In this document: piece by piece, positions 22,422-29,888 of the stretch
How positions within the stretch are numbered: the stretch's first letter is position 1
Layout of the letters: each line of letters begins with the position of its first letter
From: JBJMQS01 sp045802605
Lineage (GTDB): Bacteria; Planctomycetota; Planctomycetia; Gemmatales; Gemmataceae
NCBI GenBank assembly: GCA_045802605.1
Contig: JBJMQS010000032.1
Location: 62,001 to 126,000 of the forward strand
Length of the DNA stretch: 64,000 nucleotides
Direction of reading: 5' to 3'
Notes under the pieces: model-generated
Told to the model about the DNA's origin: nothing
The model's input: the letters and a program-made list of their open reading frames with translations, nothing else
Databases searched by the model: none
Position numbers and translations under genes: made by a program

Positions 22422-22763
22422 TCAGATTCCAAAAGACTTTTCCAACTCGCGGCCCGCGATTGTGGCAGCTTTGGACCGTTCTGCAGGCGACCGGACTTCT
22501 AGCGACTTGCCTTCGGGCGGCTCGTTTAGCGCGTCGATAAAACGCTTGAGCGCCTCTACCGAACTAAACCATGAATGACCGATTCGGACGGCTTCTAACT
22601 TCACCAGGGCTCCAGAACGAGAGCGTCGGCCACTAAGAGCCCACCGGAATGCGGTGGCGCGATTCATTCGGCGACCAGGCTGTCGGACCGACTCGGGAAG
22701 GTGTTCGTTTATCCTGGCCAACGGAACGGTCGTTTCGGACAGGATTGCGGAAGAGTTATGCAT
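22422..22763 (-). CDS. DUF1580 protein (excisionase-like small DNA-binding protein)
   Basis: 113 aa. The pattern 'RRMNRATAFRWALSGRRS' followed by 'LEAVRIGHSWFSSVEALKRF' is that of DUF1580, a planctomycete family that reads like a MerR/excisionase-type winged helix binding DNA. Such small proteins sit beside integrases in planctomycete elements. It is encoded between the integrase-side unknown gene and the ParB-TOPRIM gene in the same orientation. A role as recombination directionality factor or regulator is likely but inferred. Confidence 0.8.
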   Translation of the reverse strand: MHNSSAILSETTVPLARINEHLPESVRQPGRRMNRATAFRWALSGRRSRSGALVKLEAVRIGHSWFSSVEALKRFIDALNEPPEGKSLEVRSPAERSKAATIAGRELEKSFGI

Positions 22764-22844
22764 GGATGCTACCTCGCGTTAAGTGAACGCAAGGCAGACT
22801 AAGGCATCTAAAAGTGCATCACAATTGAACGAATCTAAAGAGGT

Positions 22845-23549
22845 TCAATCAGGATTTGAACCAGATCTAATCTGTTTCAGTCTCGCTGCCTGTGGTGCCA
22901 TCGCTTTCCAAAATTTCAGTTGGGCTTCGAAATTCACCATCCACGATTTGAAATAATCGAGTATCGCATCATCTACTTGATCGCCGTTGACGATGCATCT
23001 CCCCAGCCACCGTTTGAGCCGTTTGTCGAATCCCTGTGCACTCATGTCGATTTCTGGGCGCTTGCGAATCTCAGTTTTCAATTTTTCGACTTTACCTTGC
23101 TTGAATGCAGCAACTAACTCGGCTACAAGTTTGCTTGTTTCAATGTGCGCCTCAACGTCGAATGTGCGGCGTTGGGAAGCCGCCTTCATGTTCCAAATGA
23201 TCTTTCCACGCCGGCGTAATTCTGCGTCTTTGCGTTCGCTCTTTTCACCGTATAATTTGTCCGCAATCGTCAGGACAACATCAACGATTTCAGCCATCAA
23301 AAAAGGGACTCGATTCCCGGGAGGAATTTCCGCAACCTCCCATACTTCTTTTTTGGAAATGGAAATTGCGTTATAGCGCTCCCAGAATATCTCGCTCAAC
23401 CGCTCCCACTCGCCGACGGACATCTTGTCGATCATTTTGTCAATATCTTCCGCGGTCGGCCCGACAGGCAAAGCATAACCGTTTGCAACGAGATCCTTGC
23501 ACGCTTCGAGGTATAGATTGCGATTGTCGTGGTCGCTTGAGTTTTCCAT
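22845..23549 (-). CDS. Hypothetical protein of the element core
   Basis: 234 aa from the ATG at 23549 (GGGG upstream); upstream codons in the open frame look non-coding. It is mostly helical and charged ('IDKMIDKMSVGEWERLSEIF', 'KQGKVEKLKTEIRKRPEIDM'), with a long, probably coiled, central segment. No family is recognised. It lies between the integrase gene and the DUF1580 gene, all minus strand, so it belongs to the integration/replication module. Conservation in this position in related elements would show whether it is a core gene. Confidence 0.7.
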   Translation of the reverse strand: MENSSDHDNRNLYLEACKDLVANGYALPVGPTAEDIDKMIDKMSVGEWERLSEIFWERYNAISISKKEVWEVAEIPPGNRVPFLMAEIVDVVLTIADKLYGEKSERKDAELRRRGKIIWNMKAASQRRTFDVEAHIETSKLVAELVAAFKQGKVEKLKTEIRKRPEIDMSAQGFDKRLKRWLGRCIVNGDQVDDAILDYFKSWMVNFEAQLKFWKAMAPQAARLKQIRSGSNPD

Positions 23550-23655
23550 CGCGTACCCCATCGGCCGGCGGCCGGGGCTGACGTTGCGTTGTACGCTTTG
23601 CAAACGTCAACCCCGGCAAAAGGGATCGACCCTCACCGGACCTGTTCTCGTTGTA

Positions 23656-24882
23656 TCATCCTGTCCGACGGGCAACGTCCATGGCCAACGACTCATCGCG
23701 CTCGGCGTAATGTTGCGTCACGTCAGCGCGGCAGTGACCGAGCACCACTTGAGCCGCCTCCAACCCAAACATCTTTCGCGTTGCGGTGGCTTTAGAGTGT
23801 CGCAATTGATTGGGACGCCAAGTTGGAATCAGATTGCCTTCGGTAATTTCGCGGCCCTCTTCTTTGGCTTTCTTCTGGATCTCCGTATTCGCGGCCTTGA
23901 CCGCGCGGGCGATGGCTCGCCGGTAGGAATGTACGTCGAAGTGATCGCCGGGTAGAAGCTGCGGTCGGCGTGAACGTCGGTTGCGCTGGCTCGGTTGAAC
24001 CGGGGTCTTCCGAGCAGACCGCATCTTCGCGTACCGTTCTTCGCGGTCGCGGTACGGTGAGAAAAGATACCTCTGTATGTCTGTGGTTAGGAATTCCCGG
24101 ATGACAGCCTGGCCCTTAGGGCCGATAGCGACGACTCGATCACGTCCGCGCCACTGGGTTTTGTGGTGTTTTGGCCGGTACAACCATACGTCGCCAGTTG
24201 TGTCGAGATCGCAGGCCCGCATTATGACCGCCTCACCGGGCCGCATCGCGGTTAATCTCTGCAATTCAATCATGGCACGTACCGAACGACCCACGTGTGG
24301 CAGAGTAGCATCCACAAATACGTCTTGAATGGGCTTGATCGGTTCCGATTCCTTTGCGTCGGATCGTCCGAGAGACAGCCCTGCAACCGCTTGCAGTGCG
24401 TGATAGGCCATCGGCGGGACTATCTCCTCCTCGGTGCCCCACTTGAATAGCCGCTTGATCCGGCTGATGCGTCGGTTAATGGTCTTGCGCGCAAGACCGG
24501 AGGTAATCATTTGCCCGCGGATCGTTTTAAGGCGCAATGGTCCAAAGTCGCAAACCGGCAGGTCTCCGTAGGTCGCTTTGAGTGGCCTAAATGCGCAGGC
24601 GTAGTTCTCTAATTCCATTGCGTTCTCGCCGTAATAGGTCTCAGCGAATTGCATGAATGCGAGGACCAATTCGTTGATGCTGCGATCCGCGACAGACCCG
24701 CGATGCAGGCTTGTTTGCCATTCATCCAAAACGCGGGCATACTCGCGTTTACTAGCAGCGGTTCCGTGCTTGCCGAGGTAAACATCGCGGCGTCGCCCAC
24801 CAGCGTCAGTGAGCGTTACAACGGCGTTTCCGCTCGATCTGTGGAGTCGATACTTCGGGTCGGGTATTCGTGGTCGCGACAT
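23656..24882 (-). CDS. Tyrosine recombinase (integrase) of the tRNA-Val element
   Basis: 408 aa, a normal length. The N-terminal SAM-like core-binding domain (about 65-160) precedes the catalytic domain. Catalytic residues are Arg214 ('TAMRPGEA'), Lys241 ('HHKTQWRGR'), Arg361 in 'RPNQLRHSKAT', His383 ('VLGHC') and the nucleophile Tyr392 ('TQHYAERD'). The usual first His of the HxxR box is Asn358, which is common in planctomycete integrases as I recall. The gene starts 112 bp from the tRNA-Val attR and reads into the element, the standard arrangement for a site-specific integrase with its own attachment site. It should recombine within the 44-bp tRNA repeat. Confidence 0.93.
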   Translation of the reverse strand: MSRPRIPDPKYRLHRSSGNAVVTLTDAGGRRRDVYLGKHGTAASKREYARVLDEWQTSLHRGSVADRSINELVLAFMQFAETYYGENAMELENYACAFRPLKATYGDLPVCDFGPLRLKTIRGQMITSGLARKTINRRISRIKRLFKWGTEEEIVPPMAYHALQAVAGLSLGRSDAKESEPIKPIQDVFVDATLPHVGRSVRAMIELQRLTAMRPGEAVIMRACDLDTTGDVWLYRPKHHKTQWRGRDRVVAIGPKGQAVIREFLTTDIQRYLFSPYRDREERYAKMRSARKTPVQPSQRNRRSRRPQLLPGDHFDVHSYRRAIARAVKAANTEIQKKAKEEGREITEGNLIPTWRPNQLRHSKATATRKMFGLEAAQVVLGHCRADVTQHYAERDESLAMDVARRTG

Positions 24883-24893
24883 GCGGCGTACTC

Positions 24894-24916
24894 CAGGGTT
24901 TTGCGGTATTTACCGC
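24894..24916. promoter_or_regulatory. Right copy of the 23-bp end repeat
   Basis: It matches 10990-11012 with a single mismatch and the same palindromic core. It lies 12 bp upstream of the integrase start, so it could also be an autoregulatory operator of the integrase promoter. Confidence 0.5.
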
Positions 24917-24994
24917 GGAACTCAGGATTTTTGCCGCTCCTCCGACCGTCGGAAGGTAAACGAAAAATGCTTCGGCTGTAGGCTAAAACTACAT

Positions 24995-25038
24995 TGGGCG
25001 TTATAGGACTTGAACCTATGACCCCTAGCTTGTCGAGC
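24995..25038. repeat. attR: 44-bp repeat within tRNA-Val
   Basis: Exact copy of 10813-10856. Insertion here leaves the tRNA gene intact because the element carries its own 3' half. Confidence 0.92.
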
Positions 25039-25068
25039 TAGTGCTCTAACCAACTGAGCTAAACGCCC
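24995..25068 (-). tRNA. tRNA-Val (anticodon GAC)
   Basis: All four arms fold: acceptor GGGCGTT / AACGCCC, D-arm GCTC / GAGC, anticodon stem CTAGC / GCTAG with loop TCGACAA (anticodon GAC), and T-arm ATAGG / CCTAT with TTCAAGT. The discriminator is A; CCA is not encoded. It is the integration site of the adjacent element. Confidence 0.95.
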
Positions 25069-25104
25069 TCAGTCCTTCCGTTTTAGATCGGCCGGCCGCG
25101 CACG

Positions 25105-26175
25105 TCAACTCAAACCGATGCGGTGCTGGCTAAGCCGGTCGTAGCCGGCGTCGGTGATCAGGTAATTGTGCTCGATTCGCACGCCGCCGACGCCTTCGAC
25201 ATAGAGGCCGGGTTCCAGCGTCACGACGTCGCCCGCCAGCAGCGTTTCGGTCGAGTGGCGGACGATGTAGGGGGCCTCGGGGTGCATCAGGCCCAGGCCG
25301 TGACCCGCGTGGTGCGGGAATTTGTCGGCCATGCCAGCTTTTTCAAAGACGCCTCGGACGGCATCGTAAACCACTTGGCAGGGGATGCCCGCACGCAAAT
25401 TCGACTCGCCGGCCGCCATGGCCTGCTGGCACAAATCCATAAGACGCTGTTGCTCGGGCTTGGGTTCGCGGCCAACGCACACGGTATTGGTGAAATCGCT
25501 GCGATAGCCGGCGATGACGACGGAAAAATCGAGGATCATGAGGTCGCCGTTGGCCAGCGTTCGTCGCGTCGGCGGGCCGCCGCGGCGTTCCGGTCCCGGG
25601 CTCACGGCGAAGTCGCCGTACAGGACAACGGGCTGCCCGGCCTGTTTGATGCAAGCGGCCGCGACGCCGGTGTAAACGTCCAATTCGGTCATGCCGGATT
25701 CGATGTGGGCCAGGGCCCAAGCCTGACCGGCTTCGCCGGCGCGGCAACATTCTCGGAGGACTTCGATCTCGTCCGGATCTTTGCGGCGGCGTAATTGCGA
25801 GATCGTGTTGATGAAGAACTCAGCGAACTCATGGCCCGCGATGTCGCATGGCGGCGCTGGCGGCTTGGTCAGATTGCGTGGATGCGTGGCCGGCGATTGC
25901 CCGTCATACCATTGATCGACAATCTGCTCATCGACGTGCGATAGTTTCACGCCGGCCGGCATCTTGTTGGCAAGCAGGAGCTGCGAGCGGCCATCACCGT
26001 ACATCGTGAGCGGCGGCATAATCTCCGCCGCGGAACTGATCGGTGTGACATAGCAGCCGGCGAAATAGCGCACGTGAATCGGATCGGCGAACGTGACTTG
26101 CTGCACTCGATCCGGCAGCTTGGCCTCGCGCCAGAAGCGTTCGCGGCGTGCCCGGCAACCCTCGGTGGTGAGCAT
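25105..26175 (-). CDS. M24 family metallopeptidase (Xaa-Pro aminopeptidase-like)
   Basis: 356 aa from the ATG at 26175; the open frame extends 45 codons further upstream, but that part is low in coding character. The C-terminal pita-bread domain has all five metal ligands in order: 'ILDFSVV' (Asp), 'SDFTNT' (Asp), 'HHAGHGLGLMHPE' (His), 'LEPGLY' (Glu) and 'RIEHNYL' (Glu). The N-terminal creatinase-like domain (about 1-130) helps shape the active site. The family removes N-terminal residues next to proline, or acts on related substrates such as creatine. It lies just outside the right end of the element, a chromosomal gene. Confidence 0.92.
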   Translation of the reverse strand: MLTTEGCRARRERFWREAKLPDRVQQVTFADPIHVRYFAGCYVTPISSAAEIMPPLTMYGDGRSQLLLANKMPAGVKLSHVDEQIVDQWYDGQSPATHPRNLTKPPAPPCDIAGHEFAEFFINTISQLRRRKDPDEIEVLRECCRAGEAGQAWALAHIESGMTELDVYTGVAAACIKQAGQPVVLYGDFAVSPGPERRGGPPTRRTLANGDLMILDFSVVIAGYRSDFTNTVCVGREPKPEQQRLMDLCQQAMAAGESNLRAGIPCQVVYDAVRGVFEKAGMADKFPHHAGHGLGLMHPEAPYIVRHSTETLLAGDVVTLEPGLYVEGVGGVRIEHNYLITDAGYDRLSQHRIGLS

Positions 26176-26414
26176 GGTCAAAGCCTTGTGCTTCGTGGCC
26201 GGGGCAGAGTCTTCGATGCCCCGGTGCAGTGGCAAGCGCTTTCCGGGTTGAACCGGGCCTTCGGTCGCCTGAGGGCGACCTTCAGACCCGGCCACGAAAT
26301 TTAAGTTCACTCTGCGCCGGCCACGAAATCACGCCTTGCGCATCAGTGTAGTGAACTTCGACGCCGGTTTTCGGTTAGCCTCGTAAGATCACACGGACTC
26401 GCGCGAGGTCATTG

Positions 26415-27119
26415 ATGTCTACGGCGCTCTTGGACAAGAAGGAAGAACGCATTCGCCGCATGTTTGGCGAGATCGCGCCGCGGTACGATCTTCTCAATCA
26501 CCTGCTCAGCTTCAATATCGACCGTTACTGGCGTTGGCGTACAACGCGGCTCGTGCCGCCGCGGGGAACCGTGCCAATTCTCGACGTTTGCACTGGCACT
26601 GGCGATTTGGCGCTCGCCTACCACAGGGCCGCGGGCGGCAAAGCTCATGTCGTCGGCTCCGACTTCTGCCATCCGATGCTGGCACGCGGGCAAACCAAGG
26701 CCGCGGGCAGAGTGGAGTTCGTTGAGGCCGACGCCCAGCACCTGCCGTTTCCGGACGACATGTTTCAGATCACTTGCGTTGGCTTCGGCCTCCGGAATGT
26801 CACGAACTACGAAGCTGGCCTCGCCGAGATGACCCGGGTGACACAGCCGGGCGGCCGGGTAGCGGTTCTGGAGTTTTCCAAGCCGCGGCACTGGCTCTTT
26901 GGCCGAATGTACCGTTTCTATTTCCGCTATTTGTTGCCGTTGGTCGGCCAATGTTTTTCGCGGAGCAAGGACTCGGCGTATCGCTATTTGCCGGCGAGTG
27001 TGTTGGAATTCCCGGATTACGAAGCACTGTTGGAGCGGATGAGAGCACAGGGCTTGCGAGACGTTTGGTATAAGCCGCTGACGTTCGGAATCGCGACGCT
27101 GTATGTGGGGACGAAGTAG
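26415..27119 (+). CDS. ubiE/menG: Ubiquinone/menaquinone C-methyltransferase
   Basis: 234 aa from the ATG at 26415 (GAGG upstream; a TTG one codon before is possible). The N-terminal 'MFGEIAPRYDLLNHLLSF' and the SAM-binding 'ILDVCTGTGDLALAY' are the PROSITE-type UbiE signatures. 'GFGLRNVTNYEAGLAEMTRV' and 'GGRVAVLEFSKP' follow in the expected order. It methylates demethylmenaquinone in the last step of menaquinone synthesis (or the C-methylation of ubiquinone). It is a stand-alone gene with no other quinone gene nearby. Confidence 0.93.
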   Translation: MSTALLDKKEERIRRMFGEIAPRYDLLNHLLSFNIDRYWRWRTTRLVPPRGTVPILDVCTGTGDLALAYHRAAGGKAHVVGSDFCHPMLARGQTKAAGRVEFVEADAQHLPFPDDMFQITCVGFGLRNVTNYEAGLAEMTRVTQPGGRVAVLEFSKPRHWLFGRMYRFYFRYLLPLVGQCFSRSKDSAYRYLPASVLEFPDYEALLERMRAQGLRDVWYKPLTFGIATLYVGTK

Positions 27120-27120
27120 A

Positions 27121-27426
27121 TCACAATTCATTGCCGCTTGAATTACCTGACGGCGGCTTTCGCACGAATAACCGGCCTACATATCCGCTCAACCATAAGA
27201 ACGTCAGCCAAATCAAAAACAATCCGATGTAAAGGGTGAAAAACGCATGGTTTCGTTGATTAGGGAAAGGCCATGCCTGCATGAATTGTTCTTGAAAAAT
27301 GGCGCCAATGAAAAATAACAAGACGCCAACAATTGCGCCGCACCAGTCTTTTCTAGTCCATTGGCTGATCGGTTTGCGGCCGCCGCCGTGTCCCTTGCGA
27401 AGGTAGCGTACGTCAGAATGCCTCAT
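27121..27426 (-). CDS. Two-span membrane protein, unknown
   Basis: 101 aa from the ATG at 27426; ten further codons are open upstream. Membrane segments lie at about residues 30-46 and 61-84. The N-terminus is basic ('YLRKGHGGGRKPISQW') and the C-terminus ends in a Gly/Ser-rich tail. It is convergent with ubiE/menG, its stop being 1 bp past that gene's stop. No family is recognised. Confidence 0.6.
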   Translation of the reverse strand: MRHSDVRYLRKGHGGGRKPISQWTRKDWCGAIVGVLLFFIGAIFQEQFMQAWPFPNQRNHAFFTLYIGLFLIWLTFLWLSGYVGRLFVRKPPSGNSSGNEL

Positions 27427-27466
27427 GCACAATGCCTTTCGCGTGAGACTTTGCAATTGGAAAGAC

Positions 27467-27492
27467 GGTGGGCAACCAAAGCGTTGCCCACC
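27467..27492 (-). terminator. Hairpin after the YggS-YggU gene pair
   Basis: GGTGGGCAAC (27467-27476) pairs with GTTGCCCACC (27483-27492). On the minus strand the stem is followed by GTCTTTCC. It sits directly after the DUF167 gene and so is a likely transcription end. The same GGTGGGCAAC word family occurs as dispersed palindromes in planctomycetes. Confidence 0.6.
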
Positions 27493-27774
27493 CTACAAAA
27501 TCCGCGCTGCCTGAGCGGCGTTGATTCCACGAATCAGTAGCGTCTTCGATCGCGATGTCTCGCCGCGCACTAGCTCAACTTGCGACCGCTTAACGCTGAA
27601 CAACTCCGCGATGAACTCGACCAGCGCGGCGTTCGCTTTGCCCTCGACCGGCGGGGCGGCAATGGCGATCTTGATTGCGTCGCCGTGCGGACCGATCACC
27701 CGGCTCTTCTTTGCGCCCGGCTGCACGCGAACATTGATGATCACGCCGTCCTTAGTTTCAGTGACAAATGACAT
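27493..27774 (-). CDS. DUF167 / YggU-family protein
   Basis: 93 aa, the normal size. The family pattern is clear: 'VRVQPGAKKSRVIGPHGDAI' then 'APPVEGKANAALVEFIAELF' and 'ELVRGETSRSKTLLI'. The biochemical function of this widespread family is not established. The ATG at 27774 overlaps the stop of the upstream PLP-binding gene (TGATG), so the two are co-translated. That is the same pairing of YggS and YggU seen in many bacteria. Confidence 0.93.
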   Translation of the reverse strand: MSFVTETKDGVIINVRVQPGAKKSRVIGPHGDAIKIAIAAPPVEGKANAALVEFIAELFSVKRSQVELVRGETSRSKTLLIRGINAAQAARIL

Positions 27775-28469
27775 CAAATGATGCCTTCGAACAAAGCGCT
27801 GCCGACGCGCACCATGGTTGCACCTTCTTCGATCGCTACCTCGAAGTCATTGCTCATTCCCATCGACAACTCTGGCAGCGGTTGGTCCCAGAGCTTCGAC
27901 ATTTTATCTCGCAGCTTCTTCAGGCTTGCGAAGGCCGACCGAGCCGCTTCGGGCTCCTCCAAAGCCGCCATCGTCATGAATCCTTGGACTTCAACATGCG
28001 TAAGTCGCTGAAGTGTTTCCGCGACTGCGGCAATCTCTCTCGGCGCGAAGCCATGTTTGGCGGCTTCCCCACTCATGTTCACTTCCAGAAGCACCTTAGC
28101 CGTGCGGCTGAGTTTGGTGGCCGCGGCATCGATGGCTTCGAGTAGGCGCACGCTATCGACGGAGTGAATCAATCCCGCGAATGGCAAAGTCTTGTCCACC
28201 TTGTTGCGCTGCAAATGGCCAATCAGATGCCAGCGGATCGTGTTCGGAGTGGCCGGTGCCTTTTGCCTGAGTTCCTGCGGCCGACTTTCGGCTAAATCGG
28301 CCAATCCCGCGTTATGCAAGGCGGCCGCAGTCTCCGAATCCACGTACTTCGTCACGCCAATTAGTCGAACGCTGGCCGGGTCGCGACCTACACGGCGGCA
28401 AGCGTTGGCGATCCGCCCTCGCACCGTGGCCAGATTCTCCGCCAGCCGCTTTTCTTGTTCCGCATCCAT
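27774..28469 (-). CDS. yggS: YggS-family PLP-binding protein (PLP homeostasis)
   Basis: 231 aa. The PLP lysine lies in 'VRLIGVTKYVDSETAAALH'. Family motifs 'ESRPQELRQKAPA', 'WHLIGHLQRNKVDK', 'LLEVNMSGEAAKHGF' and 'SMGMSNDFEVAIEEGATMVR' appear in order. Members bind pyridoxal phosphate without enzyme activity and keep vitamin B6 and amino-acid pools in balance. The normal family box reads 'GENxxQE'; here it is 'ESRPQE', a local variation. It is co-translated with the DUF167 gene downstream. Confidence 0.93.
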   Translation of the reverse strand: MDAEQEKRLAENLATVRGRIANACRRVGRDPASVRLIGVTKYVDSETAAALHNAGLADLAESRPQELRQKAPATPNTIRWHLIGHLQRNKVDKTLPFAGLIHSVDSVRLLEAIDAAATKLSRTAKVLLEVNMSGEAAKHGFAPREIAAVAETLQRLTHVEVQGFMTMAALEEPEAARSAFASLKKLRDKMSKLWDQPLPELSMGMSNDFEVAIEEGATMVRVGSALFEGII

Positions 28470-28522
28470 CGACGATCTTCCCTCACACCTAAGATAGACA
28501 CAATTCCAATGCGGAGATTGCC

Positions 28523-29827
28523 ATGGCTCAAGTGCAGCCGTTTCGAGCGTATCGATATGATCTGGGGCGGGTTGGGCCCCTGAATAAGGTCATCGCGCCG
28601 CCGTACGACGTCATCGACGACGCGCTACTGCACAAGCTGGCGGCGAGCGACCCGCACAACGTGGTGCACGTCGATTTGCCCCGGCCTGACCCGGCTGACA
28701 AAAACCCAGACGCCTGCTATGCCCGCGCCGGCCAGCGGTTCAAGGAGTGGCTGCGCGAGGGCGTCCTCAAGCAGGACTCGGCTCGCAGTCTTTATGTGTA
28801 TCACCAGGATTTCGAGAGCGGCGGCGCGACGTATACGCGGCGCGGGGTGTTGGCACGAGTTCGCTTGGAGCGATTTGACTCCGGCATCATCCGGCCGCAC
28901 GAGGATACACTGGCTGGTCCCAAGCAAGATCGCTTGCGACTTCTAGATGCCACCGCGACAAATTTGAGCCCGGGCTTCGGGCTTTATTCCGACAATGGCG
29001 AAGTGCAGTCGCTGCTCGACAACGCCGTGGCGGGGCAGCCGCCGACCGAGGCCACCGACCACACGGGCGTTCGCGGCCGTATCTGGCAAGTGACGGATCA
29101 ACAGGTCATCAGCAAAGTCGTCGGCTTGCTGGGCCCGAAGCCGCTATTGATAGCCGACGGCCACCACCGCTACGAGACATCGCTGGCGTATCGCGATCAG
29201 ATGCTCGGGGACAAAGTGAATCAGCCGGGTGACGAGCCCGTGCGATACACGCTGATGCAACTGGTCAGCATGAACGACCCGGGCTTGATCGTGCTGCCCA
29301 CGCACCGGCTCGTCAACGGTTGCGGGCCAATCACGGCCGATGCATTAACAAAGAACCTAGCCCCGGCGTTCGATGTGAAGCGCGTCGGAGATGGCAAACA
29401 AGCGGCCGCGGCTGCGTGGGACTTGGTCGCGCTGGAAGTGGGGCAGGGCGGCCTGGTGTTTGGCCTGGCCGATGGCTCCTGGTGGATCGCCCGGCCCCGC
29501 GATTTGAGCCGGATGACCGAGCTTGCGGCCGATCATTCGCCGGCCTGGCGGCAGCTTTCGGTCAGCGTGTTGCACCGCTTGGTGCTGGGACAGCTAATCA
29601 AGCCTGAGTCGGGCCGCGGGATTAAGTGCGATTACGTGCATCTCTGGCAAGAAGCGGAGGAGGGCGTGCGTCAGGGCAAGGCCGAGATGGCGGTCCTCGT
29701 GCCGGCCGTGGATGTCAAAGGCGTCGAGACGATCGCGGAAGGCAATGAGCGAATGCCGCCGAAATCGACGTACTTCTATCCGAAGCTGCAAACCGGGTTT
29801 GTGTTCAATCCGCTGAATACGAACTAG
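28523..29827 (+). CDS. DUF1015 domain protein
   Basis: 434 aa, full length for the family. Characteristic stretches are 'VQPFRAYRYDLGRVGPLNKV' with 'APPYDVID' at the start, 'RRGVLARVRLERFDSGIIRP' followed by HE, and 'LLIADGHHRYETSLAYRD' in the middle. The GHHRYE box resembles ParB-type nucleotide-binding loops. The function of DUF1015 proteins is not established; in many genomes they lie near serine or amino-acid biosynthesis genes. The ATG at 28523 has GGAG upstream. It is divergent from yggS with 53 bp between. Confidence 0.92.
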   Translation: MAQVQPFRAYRYDLGRVGPLNKVIAPPYDVIDDALLHKLAASDPHNVVHVDLPRPDPADKNPDACYARAGQRFKEWLREGVLKQDSARSLYVYHQDFESGGATYTRRGVLARVRLERFDSGIIRPHEDTLAGPKQDRLRLLDATATNLSPGFGLYSDNGEVQSLLDNAVAGQPPTEATDHTGVRGRIWQVTDQQVISKVVGLLGPKPLLIADGHHRYETSLAYRDQMLGDKVNQPGDEPVRYTLMQLVSMNDPGLIVLPTHRLVNGCGPITADALTKNLAPAFDVKRVGDGKQAAAAAWDLVALEVGQGGLVFGLADGSWWIARPRDLSRMTELAADHSPAWRQLSVSVLHRLVLGQLIKPESGRGIKCDYVHLWQEAEEGVRQGKAEMAVLVPAVDVKGVETIAEGNERMPPKSTYFYPKLQTGFVFNPLNTN

Positions 29828-29888
29828 GTAGGTCCCGCCTGCCGGGCGGGACGCAAGCGTAATGTCCCGCCCGGCAGGCGGGACCTAC
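29828..29888. repeat. Perfect inverted repeat, 25-bp arms
   Basis: Arms 29828-29852 and 29864-29888 are exact reverse complements beginning GTAGGTCCCGCC. It lies between the convergent DUF1015 and ABC-2 permease genes and reaches the latter's stop codon, so it may serve as a bidirectional terminator. Confidence 0.85.

Larger units (their letters stand above)
10813..25038. mobile_element. Integrated genetic element at tRNA-Val (14.2 kb)
   Basis: The element is bounded by 44-bp perfect direct repeats (10813-10856 and 24995-25038) that equal the 3' half of tRNA-Val(GAC), from the anticodon loop to the discriminator base. The intact tRNA is at the right end, beside a tyrosine recombinase gene. 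The left copy is the displaced original 3' end. Inside are a ParB-TOPRIM fusion, DUF1580, winged-helix and ArdC-like genes plus a variable block of small cargo genes. No conjugation, capsid or terminase genes are seen, so it is neither a complete ICE nor a complete prophage. It may be a mobilisable island or satellite. Confidence 0.9.

Noticed and set aside
10813..25038. Prophage or integrative conjugative element in the strict sense
   Set aside because: No terminase, portal, capsid, tail, relaxase or type IV secretion gene was recognised.
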